A DNA stretch of 64,000 bases from Streptomyces tibetensis (GCF_007655005.1 NZ_SZVW01000032.1:1-64000); one strand, 5' to 3'. Shown: positions 49,219-58,810, counted from the stretch's first letter. Notes: generated by a model from the sequence alone, not told the origin. Numbers and translations are program-made.

Positions 49219-51774
49219 TCAGCCGTTCAGGGGCGCGACGGTCAGCTTGTCGATGTCCGGCGCGTACGCCGTCGAGTTGCCGAAGGTGACGGTGTTGGTG
49301 CCGGCCTTGAGGGTGACCGGGACCGGCAGGTCCCAGAAGTCGGACCAGCTGTAGGAGTTGCGGAACATGACCCTCTGGGAGGTGTCGTCGACCGTGATGT
49401 CCGCTGCCCGGGAGATGACGTTGGTGTTGTAGTTGCCGGACCCCGCGACCTCGGCGTTGGCGTAGCGCACGTTCATCACGTAGCGCCCGGCCGAGGGGGC
49501 GTTCACCTTGAAGGTGAGCGTGTTGCCGGCGCCCAGTCCGACGTGCCCGACGTACTTGCCGCCGGAGGCCCAGGAGTTGCCGGAGACCGACGCGGTGCCC
49601 GCGGGGGTGGCGTCCTCGGCCTCGTAGGTCTTGGTCCCCGAGGTGCTGACCGCGCCGGTGACGCGCAGATCGCGCAGGGTGAGGCTGCCGTTGCCCGGGA
49701 CGGCGGCGGTGATGCGGTTGTTGCCCTGCGACAGGTACAGCCGCAGGGACCTGTCGGTGACACGACCCCGGGTGGAGGGGAGCGCGGCGGCGGTGGCGCC
49801 GTCCAGGCTCAGGGCGCCCTCGCCGGTGGCGGCGTAGTCGGCGTGCACGGTGTAGTAGCCGTCGGCCGGCGCGTGGACGTCGAAGGCGGCCTTGTCACCG
49901 GGGCTCAGCACCAGGGCGCCGGCGCCGCTGATCCCGGAGGCGCTGTAGTCGTACGACGGGGACCCGCTGATGTCGGCGTAGGCCGCGGGGTAGACGGAGT
50001 CCGGGGTCCTGGACGCGGTGAGGTCGATCTTGTCGAGGGTGACCTCGTTCGTGCCCTTGCCCAGGGTCAGGGTGTGTTCGCCGGCCGTCAGGGACACGGG
50101 CGTGCGCGCCGTGGCGCGGTAGGTCCAGTTCAGAGTGGAGCCGTAGGTGAGGGTCTTCGGCGAGCCGCCGTCGACCGTCAGGGTCTGGGTGGCGGGCCCG
50201 CCGGACTGGTTGCCGTAGAAGACGTCCAGGTCGTAGGTGCCGGTCTTCGGAACGTCGACGGTGAAGGCGACCTTGCTGTCCGGCTGGTTCAGGCTGCCGA
50301 CGTCCTTGGTGCCCGAGGTGGCGAAGCCGTAGGGGTTGCTCAGCGAACCCTGGGAGTAGACCGTGCCGCTGGTGATCGCGGCGTTCTCCGCCTCGTACGA
50401 CGCGGACCAGGGCAGGCTCGCCGCGGTGGGTGAGCCGCTGCCGGCCGGGTTGACGGTGACGCGGTACGCCGCCATGGCGTCCAGGTTCGTCAACGGCACG
50501 GTGACGCTGCCGTTCGTGGCGACCTTGCTGGTGGTGCGGGACACCACGCTCGGCGCGGCGGCGCCCTCGTAGCCGCTCCAGCCGATGCGCTCGACGGTGA
50601 CGTGGACCTTCTTGCCGAAGCGCTCGGGGACGTTACGGATCACCGTCTCGACGTCACCGGAGGTGCCGCCGAGCAGTACCTGGGCCTGTGTGCGGCCGGT
50701 GTCCAGTGAGGCGATGCCCTGGACGGTGTCGACCGTGTTCGGCTGCGGCGGGTCCAGCCGCACGGTCTTGCCGGTCAGGCCCGCGTACCAGCGCAGCAGC
50801 CACCAGGTGCCGTTGGGGATGTTGGTCTGCGCGGCGTTGTCGTTGAGGTTGCCCGCGATGTTCCAGTACGCCTGGTCGGCGTAGACCTTGTTGCGCTCGA
50901 ACATCGACAGCCACTGGACCATCTGGCCGGGCACGGACTGGTCACGCCGGTTGCCGTACTCGTTGATGGCGACCGGCCGTTCGGAGATGCCGGCCTTCGC
51001 CTCGACGGCCCGGTAGTCGGCGAGGTGGGACTCGAAGTCCTTCAGGGAGCCCGGGCCCAGTTCGTGCCACGTCGTGACGTCCGGGAGCACCTTGTCGGCC
51101 TTGGCCCACGGGTAGAAGTCGCCCATGAGCCTGCCGTCGTAGTGGGTCTCGTTGGGCCCCGCTATCCGGGCGTCGGGGATGATCGAGCGGATCTTCTTGT
51201 AGACGGTGCTCCAGTCGCTCCGGAACCTGCCCAGGGCGCTCGCGTACTTGGCGCTGTCGCTACTGCCCAGATCCGGATACCAGTTGCCGTCCGGTTCGTT
51301 GAAGGGCACCCACACGAAGTCGTCCCGGTCGGGACGTGAGGCGACCTTGCGGACCATGGTGTCGACCTTGGCCAGGTAGTCGTCCAGACCGAGGTTCTCG
51401 TACGGCCACTGGGCGTAGACGTCCTGCATGTAGATGTGGACCTCGCCGCCGCCGTTGCGGTCGTAGCCCTTCTTGATCGCGAGTGCGTCCCCGTTGGGGT
51501 GCTGCGCGCCGTCCGGCGCCTTCTGCACGACCGTAGTCATATGCAGCGGGGCCACCAGCTCGTCGCCCGGGACGCCGTCGTCGCTGAGCCCGTACAGCGT
51601 TCCGTTGGCGCCGTGCATCACGTCGCCGGTGGTTTCGCCCAGGTCGACGGTGACCCGCGGGGTGGCCGCATGGGCGACCGGAGTGGTCACGGCCGTGCCG
51701 ATCAGCGCGGCGGCGCAGGCGATGGCCCCCATGAGGCGCGCGGTGTTGCGTGAGGTGTGCTCGGTTCGGGGCAT
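49219..51774 (-). CDS. Secreted clan GH-A glycoside hydrolase with carbohydrate-binding modules
   Basis: 851 residues. Signal peptide (about 1-36, ending VAHA). The catalytic (beta/alpha)8 domain spans about 40-420, with acid/base Glu160 in FNEPDG and nucleophile Glu272 in INEYGN, a GH39-like arrangement. Residues 500-610 and 730-850 look like CBM6/CBM35 modules (YEAENAAI ... LDKIDL; YEAEDATP ... IDKLTV), with a further beta-rich stretch between. The substrate is not identifiable. ATG 51774 has ggagg upstream. It follows the second sugar transporter on the same strand and is probably its polysaccharide-cutting partner. Confidence 0.78.
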   Translation of the reverse strand: MPRTEHTSRNTARLMGAIACAAALIGTAVTTPVAHAATPRVTVDLGETTGDVMHGANGTLYGLSDDGVPGDELVAPLHMTTVVQKAPDGAQHPNGDALAIKKGYDRNGGGEVHIYMQDVYAQWPYENLGLDDYLAKVDTMVRKVASRPDRDDFVWVPFNEPDGNWYPDLGSSDSAKYASALGRFRSDWSTVYKKIRSIIPDARIAGPNETHYDGRLMGDFYPWAKADKVLPDVTTWHELGPGSLKDFESHLADYRAVEAKAGISERPVAINEYGNRRDQSVPGQMVQWLSMFERNKVYADQAYWNIAGNLNDNAAQTNIPNGTWWLLRWYAGLTGKTVRLDPPQPNTVDTVQGIASLDTGRTQAQVLLGGTSGDVETVIRNVPERFGKKVHVTVERIGWSGYEGAAAPSVVSRTTSKVATNGSVTVPLTNLDAMAAYRVTVNPAGSGSPTAASLPWSASYEAENAAITSGTVYSQGSLSNPYGFATSGTKDVGSLNQPDSKVAFTVDVPKTGTYDLDVFYGNQSGGPATQTLTVDGGSPKTLTYGSTLNWTYRATARTPVSLTAGEHTLTLGKGTNEVTLDKIDLTASRTPDSVYPAAYADISGSPSYDYSASGISGAGALVLSPGDKAAFDVHAPADGYYTVHADYAATGEGALSLDGATAAALPSTRGRVTDRSLRLYLSQGNNRITAAVPGNGSLTLRDLRVTGAVSTSGTKTYEAEDATPAGTASVSGNSWASGGKYVGHVGLGAGNTLTFKVNAPSAGRYVMNVRYANAEVAGSGNYNTNVISRAADITVDDTSQRVMFRNSYSWSDFWDLPVPVTLKAGTNTVTFGNSTAYAPDIDKLTVAPLNG

Positions 51775-51861
51775 GTGCGTCCTCCGCCTCCCGCGTCGCT
51801 GCGGGAGGATGGTGAGTGGACCCGGGGGCCCGGACGGACCGGGCGGACCGGAGAGTGAGGG

Positions 51862-51889
51862 CCGGGGCGCGCGGGGAGTCGCGCCCCGG
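51862..51889 (-). terminator. Hairpin between permease and hydrolase genes
   Basis: A perfect 10-bp stem ccggggcgcg / cgcgccccgg lies in the gap on the minus-strand operon, so it may attenuate readthrough into the secreted hydrolase. Confidence 0.6.
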
Positions 51890-51905
51890 AGACCGTGGGC
51901 GCGCG

Positions 51906-52760
51906 CTACTTGACGGCGCCGCTGGTGATGCCGGCGACGATCCGGCGCTGGGCGATGACGAAGACCGCCACCATCGGAAGGCTCATCATCACGACGTAGG
52001 CGAAGATGAGGTGCCAGTTGTTCAGGTACAGCTGGGCGCTCGCGACCTGGTAGAGGTTGAGCGGGAGCGTGGCCTTCTCCCCACCGCCCAGCACGAAGAA
52101 CGCGTAGAAGATGTCGCTCCACGCGAAGAGCATCACCATGATCGTCGCGGTGGCGATGACGGGGCGCAGGAGCGGCAGGATCACCTGGAAGAAGACCCGG
52201 GCCGGACCGGCGCCGTCCATGCGCGCCGCCTCCTCCAGTTCCTCGGGGAGGTTCCGGATGAAGCCGGTCATGAAGAAGATCGACGTCGACAGGTACATCC
52301 CGGTGTAGACCGCGATCATGCCCAACTGGGTGCCTGCAAGGCCGAGTTGACGCAGTTCCATGACGATGGTGATGACGGCGGGCGGCAGCAGGAGGCCGCT
52401 GATGCTCAAGGCGTACAGCGTGCCGGTCAGGCGCCCCTTGCGGCGGGCGAAGACCCAGGCGGCGCCGGCGCCCAGCAGCAGCACGAGCACCACGGAAGGG
52501 ACCACGACCAGCAGGCTGTTGACGAAACCCTGGACGACCTTGCCCTGGTCGAAGGTCTGCTGGTAGTTCTCCGCGGCCTGCACCCGGTGCGGCAGCGAGA
52601 GGTTGGGTTTGATCGCCTCGGCCTGGGGCTTCACGGACGTCACCGCGACGAGCCAGAGCGGGATGCCGATGGTGACGGCCGCGATGAGCAGGACGGCCGC
52701 CGGCTGCAGCAGGCGTGGGGCGCGCCGGCGGGCGGGAGCGAACACGGTGGTGGCGGTCAC
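51906..52760 (-). CDS. Sugar ABC transporter permease (MalG-type), cluster 2
   Basis: 284 residues, six spans, EAA loop ELEEAARMDGAGPARVFFQVILPLLRP (about 182-208) and the family C-terminus RRIVAGITSGAVK. It overlaps the partner permease by 4 bp. As in cluster 1, no ATPase gene accompanies it. Confidence 0.9.
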   Translation of the reverse strand: MTATTVFAPARRRAPRLLQPAAVLLIAAVTIGIPLWLVAVTSVKPQAEAIKPNLSLPHRVQAAENYQQTFDQGKVVQGFVNSLLVVVPSVVLVLLLGAGAAWVFARRKGRLTGTLYALSISGLLLPPAVITIVMELRQLGLAGTQLGMIAVYTGMYLSTSIFFMTGFIRNLPEELEEAARMDGAGPARVFFQVILPLLRPVIATATIMVMLFAWSDIFYAFFVLGGGEKATLPLNLYQVASAQLYLNNWHLIFAYVVMMSLPMVAVFVIAQRRIVAGITSGAVK

Positions 52761-53713
52761 TGGTTGTTCTCCCTCCGGCGCAGGCCGACGATCACGGGCA
52801 CGGCGAGGACGACGACCACCAGGAAGAGCACCAGGCTCATCGCGGACGCCTGGGCGTACAGGCCCTGGCCGAAGATGCGGAACATGTAGATGTTGAACAC
52901 CTCGGTCTCGCTGCCCGGACCACCCCCGGTGGTGGCCTGGACGATGTCGAAGGTGTTCATGGAGCCGATCAGCGCGGTCGTCACGTTGAACGTCACCGCG
53001 GGCGCCAGCAGCGGGAACCGGATCGACCAGAAGGTGCGCCAGGCGCCGGCCCCGTCGATCCGGGCGGCCTCCAGCACGTCACCGGGCATGCTCTTCAGGC
53101 CCGCGAGGTAGATCAGCATGGCCAGTCCCATCCACTTCCAGCCGTGCACGAGGGTCACCACGACCAGGGTCCAGGTCGTCGACCCCAGCCAGGGCGTGTC
53201 GAGCTGGTGCCCCGAGAGGGCGGACAGCACGCTGTTGAGCGCCCCGTCCTGCGCGAGCAGGGCCCGGAAGATGTAGCCCACGGCCAGGGCGGAGATCAGC
53301 ACGGGCAGGAAGAACACCGCCCTGAAGAAGCGGTTGAAGCGGGTGTCCCGCTCCAGCAGCAGGGCCAGGCCCAGACCGAAGCCGTTCTGGAACACGGCCA
53401 CCAGGACCGCGTACTCCAGGGTGATGCGGATGTCGCGGGCCATCGAGCCGTCGTTCAGGATGGTCTCGAAGTTCGACAGGCCCACGAAGCCGATCTGCGG
53501 GTGGAACGCCGACCAGTCCGTGAACGGGTAGACGAAGTTCAGCAGGTTCGGCAGCAGGAAGAACGCACCGAACACGGCGAGCGCGGGAAGCGCGAACCAC
53601 CACGGCTGGTCGGCCTTCCTGCGGACGCGCTCGCGTCTGCTGCGGCGGGGCGATGCGCTCCGGTCCTTCGCGCGTGTGGCGTCGAGGGCGCCCCTGGTGG
53701 CGGTGTCCACCAC
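52757..53713 (-). CDS. Sugar ABC transporter permease (MalF-type), cluster 2
   Basis: 318 residues with a highly basic N-terminal tail (1-34), six spans and EAA loop DVLEAARIDGAGAWRTFWSIRFPLLAP (about 212-238). GTG 53713 is preceded by gaggtgag. It lies 75 bp after the binding-protein stop. Confidence 0.9.
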   Translation of the reverse strand: MVDTATRGALDATRAKDRSASPRRSRRERVRRKADQPWWFALPALAVFGAFFLLPNLLNFVYPFTDWSAFHPQIGFVGLSNFETILNDGSMARDIRITLEYAVLVAVFQNGFGLGLALLLERDTRFNRFFRAVFFLPVLISALAVGYIFRALLAQDGALNSVLSALSGHQLDTPWLGSTTWTLVVVTLVHGWKWMGLAMLIYLAGLKSMPGDVLEAARIDGAGAWRTFWSIRFPLLAPAVTFNVTTALIGSMNTFDIVQATTGGGPGSETEVFNIYMFRIFGQGLYAQASAMSLVLFLVVVVLAVPVIVGLRRRENNQ

Positions 53714-53788
53714 TTTCTCACCTCCGAATGCGGGCCCGGGCGCGCCGCCGACGGCGGCCCGGGGAGCGGGCTGGTGAAAGGGCGCCGG

Positions 53789-55099
53789 TCAGAAGCCGGA
53801 GACGCCGCGCGCCTTGAGCACCTGCTCGAACTGGTCCTGGGCGGCCTGGGCGACCTGCTGGGGCGACTTCTTGCCGTAGATCATGTCGGCGAGGGCGAGG
53901 TGCATGTCGGGCGCGGTCAGGGCCTTGACCTGGAAGACACCGGTGGCGGAGGACAGCGCCTCGGCCTGGGCGATCGCGGTCTGCGGCAGACCGCCGGGGT
54001 TGGGCACCGACGGCTGCACCGAGACGAGCTTGTTCGCCTTGATGTAGTCCGGGTAGTCCTTGCCCAGCCAGAAGGACAGGAACTGCCGGGCGGCGTTCTG
54101 CCGCTTGGTGGCGCCGGTCTTGAAGGCGACGACGCCGTTGGTCTGGTCGGGCGAGTACTCGGCCTTGGCGGCGCTGTTGGCGATGGGGAACCAGCCGAGC
54201 TTCTCGTCCATCTCCTCCGCGCTGGAGGTGGCCTGTATCTGGGCCTGCAGCGAGGTGACGTTGAGAGCCATCGCGGCACTGCCGTCCATGATCGCCTTGC
54301 CCTGGTCGACGAACGTGGCCGTCTTGTAGTTCTTCTGCGCCAGGCCGCCGTCGAGGACCTTCGTCCTGTACGTGGTGATGGCGTCGACGATGGTCTTGTC
54401 GGTCCAACTGGCCTTGTTCTTGTTCAGCTTGTCCCAGAACGTCTGCGGCAGATCCGTCATCTGCACCTGGACCTGCCACTGCAGGGGCCACTTGTCGCCG
54501 CCGACCTCGAAGAAGGGGGCCGCGCCCGTCTTGGACTTGATCTTCGAGGCGGTGGCGAGGAGGTCGTCGTAGCTCTTCGGCATCGTGGTGATGCCGGCCT
54601 TCTTGAAGACGTCCTTGTTGTAGTAGACGCCGAGGACCGCGGGGCTGGTGACGATGGCCGCGTAGCGGTGGCCATCGACCTGGCCGAGGCTCTGCTCCGT
54701 CTTGCCGAGCCTCGGGACCCAGTCCTCGTTGTCGAGCTGGAGCAGGTTCTGCTGCGGCTGGATGAACGGCAGGGTGCTGCCCGTGGGCTGCCAGAACATC
54801 AGGTCCGGCTTGACGCCCGAGGCGAGCTTGGTCGGGACGTTCGACTCGTACGGGTCGGGGATGACCTCGGTGTTGATCTTGGCGCCGGTGGCCTTCTCGA
54901 ACGCCTCGATGGCCTGCTTGGGTTGCCCGACGCTGTTCTGGGCCGTCCACATGGTGAGTTCGACACCCTTGAGGTCGGCGGTCGGGTCGACCGATCCCTC
55001 GGGAGCGGCGCCGGTTCCGCCGGCGGTGCTGTCGCTGCAGGCGGTGGCGGTCAGGCCGAGCAGACAGGCGGTGACAAGGACGGAGACGGCTCTTCTCAT
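53789..55099 (-). CDS. Sugar ABC transporter substrate-binding lipoprotein, cluster 2
   Basis: 436 residues with signal peptide and lipobox (LLGLTATAC, Cys at about 21). Family 1 solute-binding fold: ELTMWTAQNSVGQPKQAIEAFEK, FQVKAL region and GVYYNKDVFKKAGI. The ligand is presumably an oligosaccharide released by the clan GH-A enzyme or cleaved later by the GH36 alpha-galactosidase (inference). Confidence 0.9.
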   Translation of the reverse strand: MRRAVSVLVTACLLGLTATACSDSTAGGTGAAPEGSVDPTADLKGVELTMWTAQNSVGQPKQAIEAFEKATGAKINTEVIPDPYESNVPTKLASGVKPDLMFWQPTGSTLPFIQPQQNLLQLDNEDWVPRLGKTEQSLGQVDGHRYAAIVTSPAVLGVYYNKDVFKKAGITTMPKSYDDLLATASKIKSKTGAAPFFEVGGDKWPLQWQVQVQMTDLPQTFWDKLNKNKASWTDKTIVDAITTYRTKVLDGGLAQKNYKTATFVDQGKAIMDGSAAMALNVTSLQAQIQATSSAEEMDEKLGWFPIANSAAKAEYSPDQTNGVVAFKTGATKRQNAARQFLSFWLGKDYPDYIKANKLVSVQPSVPNPGGLPQTAIAQAEALSSATGVFQVKALTAPDMHLALADMIYGKKSPQQVAQAAQDQFEQVLKARGVSGF

Positions 55100-55214
55100 G
55101 GCGAGATCCTTGGTCGTGAGGAGCGGGAAGGCGGTGCGGTGCTGTCAAGAGAGGCGATGACTGCGGGGAACGGGAAGGGAGGAGGAGACGGGGCGCGTGG
55201 CTGTGCGTTCCGGC

Positions 55215-56285
55215 TCAGGTGCGGCGCGGGCCCGCACTCTCCCGGAGGATGAGGGCGGGTGCGGCCGGCAGTACCGCGGGTGCCTGCTGATCGGGGTCGA
55301 GCCGGGTGCGCAGCAGCCCGAAGGCGGCGCGGCCCAGCCCCTGGAAGTCCATGCGGACCGTCGTGAGGGACGGTGTGACGTAGGCGGAGTGCGGAGCGTC
55401 GTCGAACCCGATGACGCTGACGTCCTCCGGGACCCGTCGGCCCGCGTGGTGAAGGGCCCGCAGAACACCCAGCGCCAGGTCGTCGTTGCCGCAGAGGATC
55501 GCGGTGGCCTCGGGGTTCCGGGCGAGCTTCTTCCCGGCCTCGTACCCGGCCTGGGCGTCCCAGCCCTTGCCGGACGGCTCGGGAACGGCGACACCGGCCG
55601 ACTCCAGGGCCTGGCGCCGGCCTTCGGCGCGCGGGCCCACCGAGCGCCGGGATCCGGTCGAGGCGGGAATCGCCACGTAGTGGACGGTGTCGTGCCCCAG
55701 CGCCAAGAGGTGTGCGGTTGCGGCACGGGCCGCCTCGCGGTCGTCTGCCCACACGGCGGGCAGACCGGGTGAGCTCCCCGGGGGCGGAGCCTCCACCACC
55801 GCCGCGCACGGCACGTGTGCCGGTACGCGGTCCAGGGCCGCCGCGCCGAGGCGGTCGAAGCCGATGACCACCAGGCCGCCACCGGTGTCGGCGGCCGAGG
55901 CGATCGTGCGGTCCAGGTCGTCCTCGAAAGTCAGGACCCGCACGCCGAGCGTGTGGCCCGCGGCGCGGGACGCCTCCTCCAGGCCCTGCAGGGTGGCCGC
56001 GTAACCGTGGAGCAGGGTGTTCGACGTGAGGACGGTGATCGACCGGTTCACGCCGCTGGCCAGTGCGAACGCGGTGGCGTTGCGCCTGAATCCCAGGACG
56101 GTGATGGCCTCCTGCACCCGCTTGCGCGTTTCCTCCCGGACGTTCGGGTGGCCGTTGATGACCCTCGAAACGGTCTGGTAGGAGACGCCCGCCGCCTGGG
56201 CGACATCGCGGATGCTCGCGGCCTTCTGCTGCCCCTGAGGAAGGTCGGCGGAGCTGCCCGACCTTGTGTGACCGGTCACAAACAT
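55215..56285 (-). CDS. LacI-family repressor of sugar cluster 2
   Basis: 356 residues. Helix-turn-helix SIRDVAQAAGVSYQTVSRVI (about 24-43), then the sensor domain (VIGFDRLGAAAL; CGNDDLALGVLRALHHAGRRV; VIGFDDAPHSAYVTPSLTTV). ATG 56285 lies between two strong palindromes, one inside the first codons, so the protein very likely shuts off its own synthesis and perhaps the divergent alpha-galactosidase. Confidence 0.88.
   Translation of the reverse strand: MFVTGHTRSGSSADLPQGQQKAASIRDVAQAAGVSYQTVSRVINGHPNVREETRKRVQEAITVLGFRRNATAFALASGVNRSITVLTSNTLLHGYAATLQGLEEASRAAGHTLGVRVLTFEDDLDRTIASAADTGGGLVVIGFDRLGAAALDRVPAHVPCAAVVEAPPPGSSPGLPAVWADDREAARAATAHLLALGHDTVHYVAIPASTGSRRSVGPRAEGRRQALESAGVAVPEPSGKGWDAQAGYEAGKKLARNPEATAILCGNDDLALGVLRALHHAGRRVPEDVSVIGFDDAPHSAYVTPSLTTVRMDFQGLGRAAFGLLRTRLDPDQQAPAVLPAAPALILRESAGPRRT
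56267..56280. promoter_or_regulatory. LacI operator inside the repressor's 5' coding region
   Basis: tgtgaccggtcaca, a perfect 14-bp palindrome with central CG, covers codons 2-7 of the repressor gene. Confidence 0.8.
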
Positions 56286-56292
56286 GCGAGGA

Positions 56293-56308
56293 TTGTGAGC
56301 GGTCACAA
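56293..56308. promoter_or_regulatory. LacI operator upstream of the repressor
   Basis: ttgtgagcggtcacaa has symmetric TTGTGA/TCACAA arms. Its centre is 27 bp from that of the first site. Confidence 0.8.
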
Positions 56309-56336
56309 CGCGGGCGTCAAGAGACCGTGAGCGCGA

Positions 56337-56626
56337 AATCAGCTCTCCGGCACATCCGCCGCCGGGGCCCGGCCTTGTCGCCGTTGGTGAATCCCCAGAT
56401 CAACCCCACGTAGCCGCCGCAGGACCGAATCATCCCGGAAGGGGAATCGCGTTGACCGCTACCGTCGAAACAGCCGAGGGCAATCAGCTCTCCGGCACAT
56501 CCGCCGCCGGGGCCCGGCCTTGTCGCCGTTGGTGAATCCCCAGATCAACCCCACGTAGCCGCCGCAGGACCGAATCATCCCGGAAGGGGAATCGCGTTGA
56601 CCGCTACCGTCGAAACAGCCGAGGGC
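56337..56626. repeat. Perfect 145-bp tandem duplication over the alpha-galactosidase start
   Basis: Copy 1 (56337-56481) and copy 2 (56482-56626) appear identical. Each contains the putative regulatory region, the ribosome site (ggaaggggaatcgcg), the TTG start and the first ten codons. Because 145 is not a multiple of three, translation from the copy-1 TTG (56452) shifts frame at the junction and stops at 56533-56535 after 27 codons. Confidence 0.95.
56383..56404. promoter_or_regulatory. Candidate operator, duplicated with the repeat
   Basis: An inverted repeat gttggt-N10-atcaac, present here and again at 56528-56549 in the second copy. No regulator is assigned. Confidence 0.4.
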
Positions 56627-58720
56627 TCCTGGGTCTGGTCCCATCCGGAAACCGGCCTGCACGCCGTCATGGATGCCGGTGGAGCGGTGAGGCTGGGAAG
56701 ACCCGGTCAGGACCGGGCCCGCCTGGTGCCCCTCGTCGAGGTCACCGCCACCGGCCACGGGCGCATGTGGTCGGGGGAGCGGTTCATCGAGACGGCCATC
56801 GGTGAGCGCCTGGCCTACCGGGGGCACGAGACGGTTCAGCGCGGCGGCGGGGAGTGTACGACGATCCGGCTCACGGATTCCGAGACCGGTCTGGCCGCCC
56901 ACGTCACCCTGGAGACCCGTGCGGGCAGCGGTTGTCTGCGGGCCCGGGTGCGCCTCGTCAACGAGGGCGAGGTGCCGCTGCGGCTGGAGAGCGTCTCCAC
57001 CCTGGCCTTCGGCGGCGTCGTCGACGGGGAGGGCGGCCTCGACGACCTGACCCTGCACTGGGCGGACAACGACTGGCTCGCCGAATGCCGGTGGCGGCAG
57101 GACGGGTTCCGCAAGCGGGTGGTCCCGCTGAGCCGCTCCGCCCACGGTCATGAGGGCCGGGGCTGCTTCGAGCGGTACTCACAGGGGAGCTGGTCCACCG
57201 GCCGCCACCTTCCCGTGGCCGGCCTCACCGACGCGGAAGGCCGCGCCTGGCTGTGGCAGATCGAGTCCAGCGCGGGCTGGCGCTTCGAGACGGGCGAACG
57301 CGAGGGCGCCGCCTATGTGGCCCTGTTCGGCCCCGACGACGCGCACCACCAGTGGCGGCACACCCTGGCCCCCGGCGAGGAGTTCCACACCGTCCCGGCC
57401 GTTCTCGTCCACACGCGGACCGGCGGGCTGGACGCGGCCTTCGGTGAACTCACCGACTACCGCCGGAGCATCCGCCGCGACCACTCCGACCACCGCGCAC
57501 TGCCGGTGATCTACAACGACTACATGAACACCCTGATGGGCGACCCCACCACGGAACGGCTCCTGCCGCTGATCGAGGCGGCGGGTGCGGCCGGTGCCGA
57601 GGTGTTCGTGATCGACGCGGGCTGGTACGATGACGACGCCCAGGGCTGGTGGGACGCCGTGGGCGCCTGGGAGCCCGCTCCCCGCCGTTTCCCTGGCGGT
57701 CTGCCGGAGGTCCTGGACGCCGTCAGGGCGCACGGTATGACCCCGGGGCTCTGGCTCGAACCCGAAGTCGTCGGCGTGCGCAGCCCCCTGGCCCGCACCC
57801 TTCCTCCCGAGGCGTTCTTCCGGCGCGGCGGTCTGCGCGTCACCGAACACGGGCGGCACCACCTGGACCTGCGTCACGCGGCCGCCCGCGCCCATCTCGA
57901 CGGGGTCGTGGACCGGCTGGTCGGTGAGTGGGGCGTCGGCTACCTGAAGCTCGACTACAACATCAACATCGGTCCCGGCACGGAGAGCGGCTCCGAGAGC
58001 GCGGGTGCCGGCCTGCTCGGGCACCACCGTGCCCACCTCGACTGGATGGCCTCGCTCCTCGACCGGCATCCCGGTCTCGTCCTGGAGAACTGCGGATCGG
58101 GTGGCCTGCGCATGGACTACGCGCAGTTGGCCGTCGCCCAACTGCAGTCCACCAGCGACCAGCAGGACCTCCTGCGCTATCCGCCCATCGCCGCCGCGGC
58201 CGCCACCGCCGTGACACCGGAGCAGGCCGCGGTCTGGGCCTACCCCCAGCCGGACCACACCCTCGACGAGATCGCCCTCACCCTCACCGGGGCCCTGCTC
58301 GGCCGCGTGCACCTCTCCGGCTTCCTCAACCTGATGAGCCCCGAGCAGTCCGGCCTCGTCCGCTCGGCCATCTCCGTGTACAAGGAGCTCCGGCCGGAGC
58401 TCGGCCGGGCGAGGCCGTTCTGGCCTCTGGGGCTTCCCGGCTGGGAGGACGAGTGGATCGCGCATGGACTTCGGGGCGGAGGGGCGACGTTCCTCTCCGT
58501 CTGCAGGCGGGCACCGGAGAACGCCGGAGCATCCACCCCGAGCAGCACCCTCGCCATCCCTCACCTGCGGGGTACGCAGGTCCGGCCCGAGGTGCTGTAT
58601 CCGCCGACAGCCGATGCCACCGCGGAGTGGAACGCGGACGCGGGGCGGCTCACCGTCTCGCTGCCGCGCGGGAACACCGCCGTTCTCCTCCGGCTGGACC
58701 CGGTGGCGGCAAACGCGTAG
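56597..58720 (+). CDS. GH36 alpha-galactosidase
   Basis: 707 residues, cytoplasmic (no signal peptide). N-terminal beta-supersandwich (about 1-290), then TIM barrel with the GH36 landmarks YNDYMNTLMGDPT, EVFVIDAGWYDD, GLWLEPEVV, nucleophile Asp453 in YLKLDYN, and SDQQDLLRYPP with the acid/base Asp near 521. It removes alpha-1,6-galactose from melibiose, raffinose or galactomannan oligomers. The start is TTG 56597 with aagggga upstream, inside the second copy of the 145-bp duplication. It is divergent from LacI 2. Confidence 0.92.
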   Translation: MTATVETAEGSWVWSHPETGLHAVMDAGGAVRLGRPGQDRARLVPLVEVTATGHGRMWSGERFIETAIGERLAYRGHETVQRGGGECTTIRLTDSETGLAAHVTLETRAGSGCLRARVRLVNEGEVPLRLESVSTLAFGGVVDGEGGLDDLTLHWADNDWLAECRWRQDGFRKRVVPLSRSAHGHEGRGCFERYSQGSWSTGRHLPVAGLTDAEGRAWLWQIESSAGWRFETGEREGAAYVALFGPDDAHHQWRHTLAPGEEFHTVPAVLVHTRTGGLDAAFGELTDYRRSIRRDHSDHRALPVIYNDYMNTLMGDPTTERLLPLIEAAGAAGAEVFVIDAGWYDDDAQGWWDAVGAWEPAPRRFPGGLPEVLDAVRAHGMTPGLWLEPEVVGVRSPLARTLPPEAFFRRGGLRVTEHGRHHLDLRHAAARAHLDGVVDRLVGEWGVGYLKLDYNINIGPGTESGSESAGAGLLGHHRAHLDWMASLLDRHPGLVLENCGSGGLRMDYAQLAVAQLQSTSDQQDLLRYPPIAAAAATAVTPEQAAVWAYPQPDHTLDEIALTLTGALLGRVHLSGFLNLMSPEQSGLVRSAISVYKELRPELGRARPFWPLGLPGWEDEWIAHGLRGGGATFLSVCRRAPENAGASTPSSTLAIPHLRGTQVRPEVLYPPTADATAEWNADAGRLTVSLPRGNTAVLLRLDPVAANA

Positions 58721-58738
58721 GGGGACGTGCCGCAGGAC

Positions 58739-58769
58739 CGCGGCCCGTTCCCGAACGGAACGGGCCGCG
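58739..58769. terminator. Bidirectional terminator hairpin
   Basis: A perfect 13-bp stem cgcggcccgttcc / ggaacgggccgcg with a cgaac loop, between the convergent alpha-galactosidase and esterase genes. Confidence 0.85.
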
Positions 58770-58810
58770 ACCGCGCAGGAACTCCGCCGATCGCTGCCGG
58801 AAAGGAGGTC

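Noticed and set aside
52715..55252. 845-codon plus-strand open frame opposite sugar transporter 2
   Set aside because: Low-complexity Gly/Arg/Val/Leu shadow of two clearly coding minus-strand genes.
34169..56285. A complete biosynthetic gene cluster
   Set aside because: No PKS, NRPS, terpene or RiPP core enzymes; the content is sugar uptake, glycosidases and one exporter.
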